A DNA stretch of 64,000 bases from Candidatus Hydrogenedentota bacterium. Lineage in GTDB: Bacteria > Hydrogenedentota > Hydrogenedentia > Hydrogenedentales > SLHB01. The DNA lies in NCBI GenBank assembly GCA_013359265.1, contig JABWCD010000006.1:62001-126000 (forward strand), in the 5' to 3' direction. Every line of letters starts with the position of its first letter. Position 1 is the first letter of the stretch. This document shows positions 60,771 to 64,000 of this stretch, piece after piece. Below the pieces are notes generated by a model. That model was not told where the DNA came from, made no database searches, and worked only from the letters and a program-made list of their open reading frames with translations. Made by a program: the position numbers and the translations under genes.

Positions 60771-61190
60771 CTAATTCGGCAAGTATTTCAATGCATCACG
60801 ATCCTTGCGCTCTTGCAAAGGACTTCTCTGTTCACGAAGAAGGCCGGCAGTCTCCGCCAGACGGTAAAGTGCCGAGTCGAATCGATTGGAGAATACCCAA
60901 CCTTCGCGGTAGCCGTAACGCTTATTGAATCGGCTCACGTGGTCAATGAAACCAAGCCGGCGCATCTTGGCGCGTACCGTCTCCATGGTTCTGGGTGTTA
61001 TCCCGTGTTTGATGCCGACCGGTTCCAGTGCGCGCAGGAACTGACCGTCCGACCACTTGAGTTCCACGAAGATGGCCAAAAACGTCTTCTGATGTGACTT
61101 GTTGCCTGGAAACAGAACCGCCGCCAATTCGTCGAGATCGCGAATCCGAGCAATCTTACTGCAGTTCAGGTCAATCTTAGTGCTCGTCAT
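60771..61190 (-). CDS. Winged-helix-like protein
   Basis: A 139-residue protein beginning MTSTKIDLNCSKIAR. A wHTH-like region is at ~40-115 (SDGQFLRALEPVGIKHGITPRTMETVRAKMRRLGFIDHVSR). The ATG overlaps the previous gene's stop by 14 bp. Likely a DNA-binding factor of the replication module; function not recognised. Confidence 0.65.
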   Translation of the reverse strand: MTSTKIDLNCSKIARIRDLDELAAVLFPGNKSHQKTFLAIFVELKWSDGQFLRALEPVGIKHGITPRTMETVRAKMRRLGFIDHVSRFNKRYGYREGWVFSNRFDSALYRLAETAGLLREQRSPLQERKDRDALKYLPN

Positions 61191-61551
61191 GCTTGCTCTT
61201 ACCTCGGTGTAAAGGAATGCATCGGCGTTCCTGCTCCAGGATTCGACGTCGTATCGCTGCGCGCTCTTGGGCAATTGCAACCGCGTGTTCCCGCAGTTCT
61301 CGGCCAAAACTAGACTCCATCCAGAGGATGCGTTCGTATGCTTCGACGTAGATATGGTTGAAAAGCCGCTGAAATCGCCATCGGACGCCCTGTCGCGTCA
61401 TTCCGAATGCCTGCTCGATCTTGTCCCCGTAGTTCTGTCGCAGGATGAACCGGCTGATCCCGTCATTTCGGACGTCAATTCGCAATTGTTTCTCCTCGAT
61501 GAGCCGTGCCAACGTATCGAGGAAAGTCTTATCCTTCTGTGTCAGTTTCAT
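61177..61551 (-). CDS. HTH-type protein
   Basis: A 124-residue, basic helical protein; ...KIEQAFGMTRQGVRWRFQRLF looks like a helix-turn-helix. It overlaps both neighbours slightly (14 and 23 bp), a sign of co-translation with the zinc-ribbon gene upstream. Not recognised. Confidence 0.65.
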   Translation of the reverse strand: MKLTQKDKTFLDTLARLIEEKQLRIDVRNDGISRFILRQNYGDKIEQAFGMTRQGVRWRFQRLFNHIYVEAYERILWMESSFGRELREHAVAIAQERAAIRRRILEQERRCIPLHRGKSKHDEH

Positions 61552-62311
61552 GCTGGCTCACCAAGACATTTTGCCCATGTTGGGTCAGGCGCACCTCGTG
61601 ATCGTGTTCCATAAAGACAAGCGAGATGAAACGCCTTGCCCGGTCCTCACGGACGTCGGATGCGATCGGTGGAAACGCGTCGAAATGAACGATGCAGCCC
61701 TGAATCCTGGAAAGAATATGTTCTCGGTACTCCTCGATCCTGAACTCGGCCGTACTAGCCCCGTCGACACAATCCTGTCGTGGACGAATACAGATCAGTT
61801 CATCAAGTGTTTCCGATAGACCGGGCAACTCGGTTATCGCTGGAACTTCCAAAAGAATGAGATTCGGTGCACGGCTATCGAGCAGCATTTCACGAAGCTC
61901 CTGCTCGGCACGTCGTTTCCTTTTACGGCACGTGTCGACATGGTCACGAAAATATTCAGCGTCGAACACCTTTTCCTCAAAGAGAAATCTGGAAGGGGCG
62001 ATTCGTCCGCACGCGGTACAAGCGTAGTGACATCGCTTCTTCGCCATCGGCTTCCCGCAGCAGCTACTCCGCTCGAACTCCACGGTTGGGTCCAGGTCGT
62101 AACGACATTGAGCACAAACCGCATGATCGTCTGCGCCAAGTTTGATGCGCCCCTGGCATCTGGGACAAGGGTGGCTGGAGAACAGGACGTCAAAGTAGAA
62201 ATGCTTCGCGGCTTGCGTGAAGCGGTCCACCGCAACCAGAAGGTTCTCGATGTCCTGCAACAAGCGCCTCCTAAGAGGACCAACTACCGAATTCATTTGT
62301 GTCGATTTCAT
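61529..62311 (-). CDS. Zinc-ribbon protein (260 aa)
   Basis: Zinc pairs CPRCQGRI / CAQCRYD and CCGKPMAKKRC / CTACGRI occur at ~49-101, followed by a helical segment (KRKRRAEQELREMLLD) and an alpha/beta C-terminus. It may be a DNA- or RNA-binding factor of the replication module. The start is uncertain (62311, 62296, or a TTG close to an AGGAGG further in). It overlaps the lipoprotein gene by about 40 bp. Confidence 0.68.
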   Translation of the reverse strand: MKSTQMNSVVGPLRRRLLQDIENLLVAVDRFTQAAKHFYFDVLFSSHPCPRCQGRIKLGADDHAVCAQCRYDLDPTVEFERSSCCGKPMAKKRCHYACTACGRIAPSRFLFEEKVFDAEYFRDHVDTCRKRKRRAEQELREMLLDSRAPNLILLEVPAITELPGLSETLDELICIRPRQDCVDGASTAEFRIEEYREHILSRIQGCIVHFDAFPPIASDVREDRARRFISLVFMEHDHEVRLTQHGQNVLVSQHETDTEG

Positions 62312-62822
62312 TGTGCGTGATTCGAAACGCCATTACCTCGTACTCGCCTAATCGACGGGTCCAAGCGATCTCAAAAGACGTATCGGTGGTTCGGTGAATT
62401 ATCAGGCTCTTAATAACAACGCCCGAAGCATTGTCGGTATCGGCCGCCAGGAAATACTGGCCAACAGGCAACTCATTTAGTGAGAACTGGCCTTTCCACA
62501 GGAGTCGTTGCCGCATGATAAAGCGGCAGTGGTTCAGGACGTACCGGGCGCCCTCCTCCGTCATATTCGGTGCGATGAAAAGAGTGACGCCCGGCGACAG
62601 CGTCTGCCCGACAACTATGCGTCCCGTGATATTGACGACCTGCTCGGTGAAGTGGAGCACCCCGCACGGGTTGTGCTCGATCCAGTCGTCGATGCCTTGC
62701 ATCGCAGGACTGCTCCGTGTCCCTGGCCCGGCAAAAGAGTGAGATGGGATGCAGCCGCCTAGAAGCATTGCGATCAGCAACAAGGTTGACTTCGCTGCTT
62801 CTTTTTCCGGCGGGAATCCCAT
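62271..62822 (-). CDS. Predicted lipoprotein
   Basis: Taken from MGFPPEKEAAKS (62822), the protein has a lipoprotein signal LLLIAMLLGGC (lipobox LGGC), then a beta-rich exported domain of ~160 residues (ITGRIVVGQTLSPGVTLFIAP, FSLNELPVGQYFLAADTDN). Entry-exclusion proteins of plasmids can look like this, but the family is not recognised. The longer frame to 62999 has no support. Confidence 0.65.
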   Translation of the reverse strand: MGFPPEKEAAKSTLLLIAMLLGGCIPSHSFAGPGTRSSPAMQGIDDWIEHNPCGVLHFTEQVVNITGRIVVGQTLSPGVTLFIAPNMTEEGARYVLNHCRFIMRQRLLWKGQFSLNELPVGQYFLAADTDNASGVVIKSLIIHRTTDTSFEIAWTRRLGEYEVMAFRITHNEIDTNEFGSWSS

Positions 62823-63158
62823 CCGATCGCGGGTAATGTCCGGTGATTTATATAGTTTTCGATATTGCGTCCATTCGATTCTGATGAAGGCTACGCCAGT
62901 GCCGCTCGACGCGCCAGCGTTCGATCCAATGAAGGCCTTCGAAGCCCAGAAGCAATAGATGGTGGTCGCGAGCTTGCGCTCGTTGATCGGCCTTGACAAT
63001 TTCGTCCGTGAATCTTAATGAATTCGCAGTCATAAAGACGTATGAATGATTTGCCTTCTTAAGACTTGCGAAAGCTTTTTAACCCTCGGCAAACGATGGT
63101 ACGTACGTGCGCGTGCGCCCCGGTGCAATCACACGTCCAATAGCACCGCCACTTAAAC
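62823..63158. promoter_or_regulatory. Divergent intergenic region upstream of parA
   Basis: 336 bp between the leftward lipoprotein gene and parA. A palindromic TACGTACGTGCGCG stretch near 63100 is the only structure I see. It probably holds both promoters and possibly an autoregulatory ParA site. No gene is supported. Confidence 0.4.
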
Positions 63159-63953
63159 ATGGAAAAAGCAATCTGCATCGCGATATTCAATTTGAAAGGC
63201 GGGGTCGGAAAGACCTGCACCGCGGTTAACCTCGCTGCCAGCTTCGTTCACGACCATAAGCAAAAGGTTCTGGTCGTCGATATGGATCCGCAGGCTAACG
63301 CTACAAGGGCACTGATCGGAAAAGACTTCGAAAATGAACGCGTGACGATGAAGCACGTACTTTTGCGTGACGCGGCCGATAGCGTTGCCCTCTCGCACAT
63401 ATTGATGCGAACTTCACTACCCGGTCTGCTAGTGGCGCCGGCTGACTTGACCCTTTCTGAGGCCGACATAAAATTGTACAGTGCAATGCGCCGAGAGTTT
63501 GTCCTTCGGGAGCAAATGCAATCGGTCCGCACATCGTTTGACTACGTCTTTATAGATTGTCCACCGAGTCTTGGCATATTGACCCTGAATGCGATGGCCG
63601 CGGCGGATTACGTCGTTGTCCCCAGCGAGTGTACTTTCCTTTCACTTAGGGCGATTAAACAGATTCTCCCGTTCCTGGATCTCGTTAGGGACCGGCTCAA
63701 TCCTCGCCTGAACCTGCTCGGAGTGGTCGCCACAAAGTACTATATCCTCTCAAAGGCAAATCAGGAGGTTCTGGAGTGCATGCGTGGACTGAAAGACACA
63801 GTCCACATTTTTCGCGAAGTTATCGCACGTGATGTAAAAGCGGAGGAAGCACCTAGTTTTGGCCTCCCACTTTGCTTATACGCTCCCAATTGTCGAGCCA
63901 CGGAACAGTACCGAAAATTGGCGGAAGAGGTCATCCGGAAATGCCAAAGCTAA
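63159..63953 (+). CDS. parA: ParA/Soj-family partition ATPase
   Basis: A 264-residue ParA ATPase: deviant Walker A LKGGVGKTCT (residues ~10-19), VDMDPQANAT, DYVFIDCPPSLG and VVPSECTFLSLRAIKQI. The N-terminal HTH of type Ia ParA is absent, so it is a short Soj/type Ib-like form that segregates plasmids or chromosomes. The next gene's ATG overlaps its end by 13 bp, as expected for a parAB pair. Confidence 0.92.
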   Translation: MEKAICIAIFNLKGGVGKTCTAVNLAASFVHDHKQKVLVVDMDPQANATRALIGKDFENERVTMKHVLLRDAADSVALSHILMRTSLPGLLVAPADLTLSEADIKLYSAMRREFVLREQMQSVRTSFDYVFIDCPPSLGILTLNAMAAADYVVVPSECTFLSLRAIKQILPFLDLVRDRLNPRLNLLGVVATKYYILSKANQEVLECMRGLKDTVHIFREVIARDVKAEEAPSFGLPLCLYAPNCRATEQYRKLAEEVIRKCQS

Positions 63954-64000
63954 ATCTGGATTTGTTCGGACAAGCAGCGAGCGCTTCTGAAAGCGATACC
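63941..64000 (+). CDS. Start of a gene after parA, cut by the window edge (probably parB)
   Basis: ATG at 63941 opens a frame MPKLNLDLFGQAASASESDT that runs off the right edge. Its position, overlapping parA, is typical of parB; the 20 visible residues do not confirm it. NLDLFGQ also resembles a short clamp-binding-like motif. Confidence 0.5.
   Translation, partial: MPKLNLDLFGQAASASESDT

Noticed and set aside
61020-61030. TTCCAGTGCG as a third ORB-like box
   Set aside because: It matches the ORB core in only 8 of 10 bases and lies inside a coding sequence; similar chance matches occur elsewhere (for example 58700).
1-64000. CRISPR array, insertion sequence or transposase
   Set aside because: I saw no regularly spaced direct repeats and no recognisable transposase or integrase frame anywhere in the window.

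Overview
The window reads as accessory DNA of a Gram-negative (diderm) bacterium. A TolC-type outer-membrane factor, an HlyD-type adaptor and ABC-2 permeases imply two membranes. Genes start with clear AGGAGG-type ribosome sites. A Pseudomonadota host is plausible but not proven. There are no rRNA or tRNA genes, no intact transposase and no CRISPR array. A Soj-type ParA at the right edge, an Orc1/Cdc6-like initiator and many small plasmid/ICE-style genes point to a large plasmid or integrated plasmid.

Left part (1-17.2 kb). This is a stress/metabolic patchwork: three Rnk/GreA-type domains (one fused to a TetR repressor), a mannose-1-phosphate guanylyltransferase, a UPF0316 membrane protein, a DUF488 protein, a phosphoketolase remnant and a PTS enzyme I. 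A leftward block follows, running TetR - DUF6448 - hemerythrin - HlyD - two ABC ATPases - two ABC-2 permeases - truncated TolC. A palindrome GTGAA-N6-TTCAC occurs before the TetR gene, before the HlyD gene, before a truncated second copy of the TetR gene at the left edge and, with one mismatch, before the TetR-Rnk fusion. It is a good candidate for a shared operator.

Centre (38.2 down to 17.2 kb). About 20 leftward genes, mostly overlapping or nearly touching, form the most striking feature. The head encodes a ubiquitin-like conjugation set: a JAMM protease, an E2-like protein, a 67-residue protein and a ThiF/E1-like adenylase. Then come a HerA/VirB4-like ATPase, a coiled-coil protein, a beta-propeller protein, a pseudokinase with a helical-repeat tail, an HTH protein, a protein with a Lon-like Ser/Lys domain, and three small proteins sharing a C-terminal helical module with it. 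The row also holds a second, VirD4/TraD-like ATPase, an archaeo-eukaryotic-type primase and an SSB-like protein, and ends at a rho-independent terminator. I cannot match this gene set to a described system. It is the best candidate here for a new one: Ubl modification and proteolysis coupled to DNA-handling motors. Next to it lie an alarmone-hydrolase-like HD protein and an NB-ARC/WD-repeat STAND protein with a coupled propeller gene.

Right part (45-64 kb). This holds a MoxR ATPase / SAP-domain protein / DUF2201 metallopeptidase-VWA group, two GP88-like cysteine proteins, a SUFU-domain protein and about a dozen small leftward genes. Many of the small genes are preceded by a strong hairpin just upstream of the ribosome site. 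The replication/partition end follows: an Orc1/Cdc6-like AAA+ initiator with an exactly repeated 18-bp element resembling archaeal origin-recognition boxes, small HTH and zinc-ribbon genes, a lipoprotein, ParA and the start of a downstream gene.
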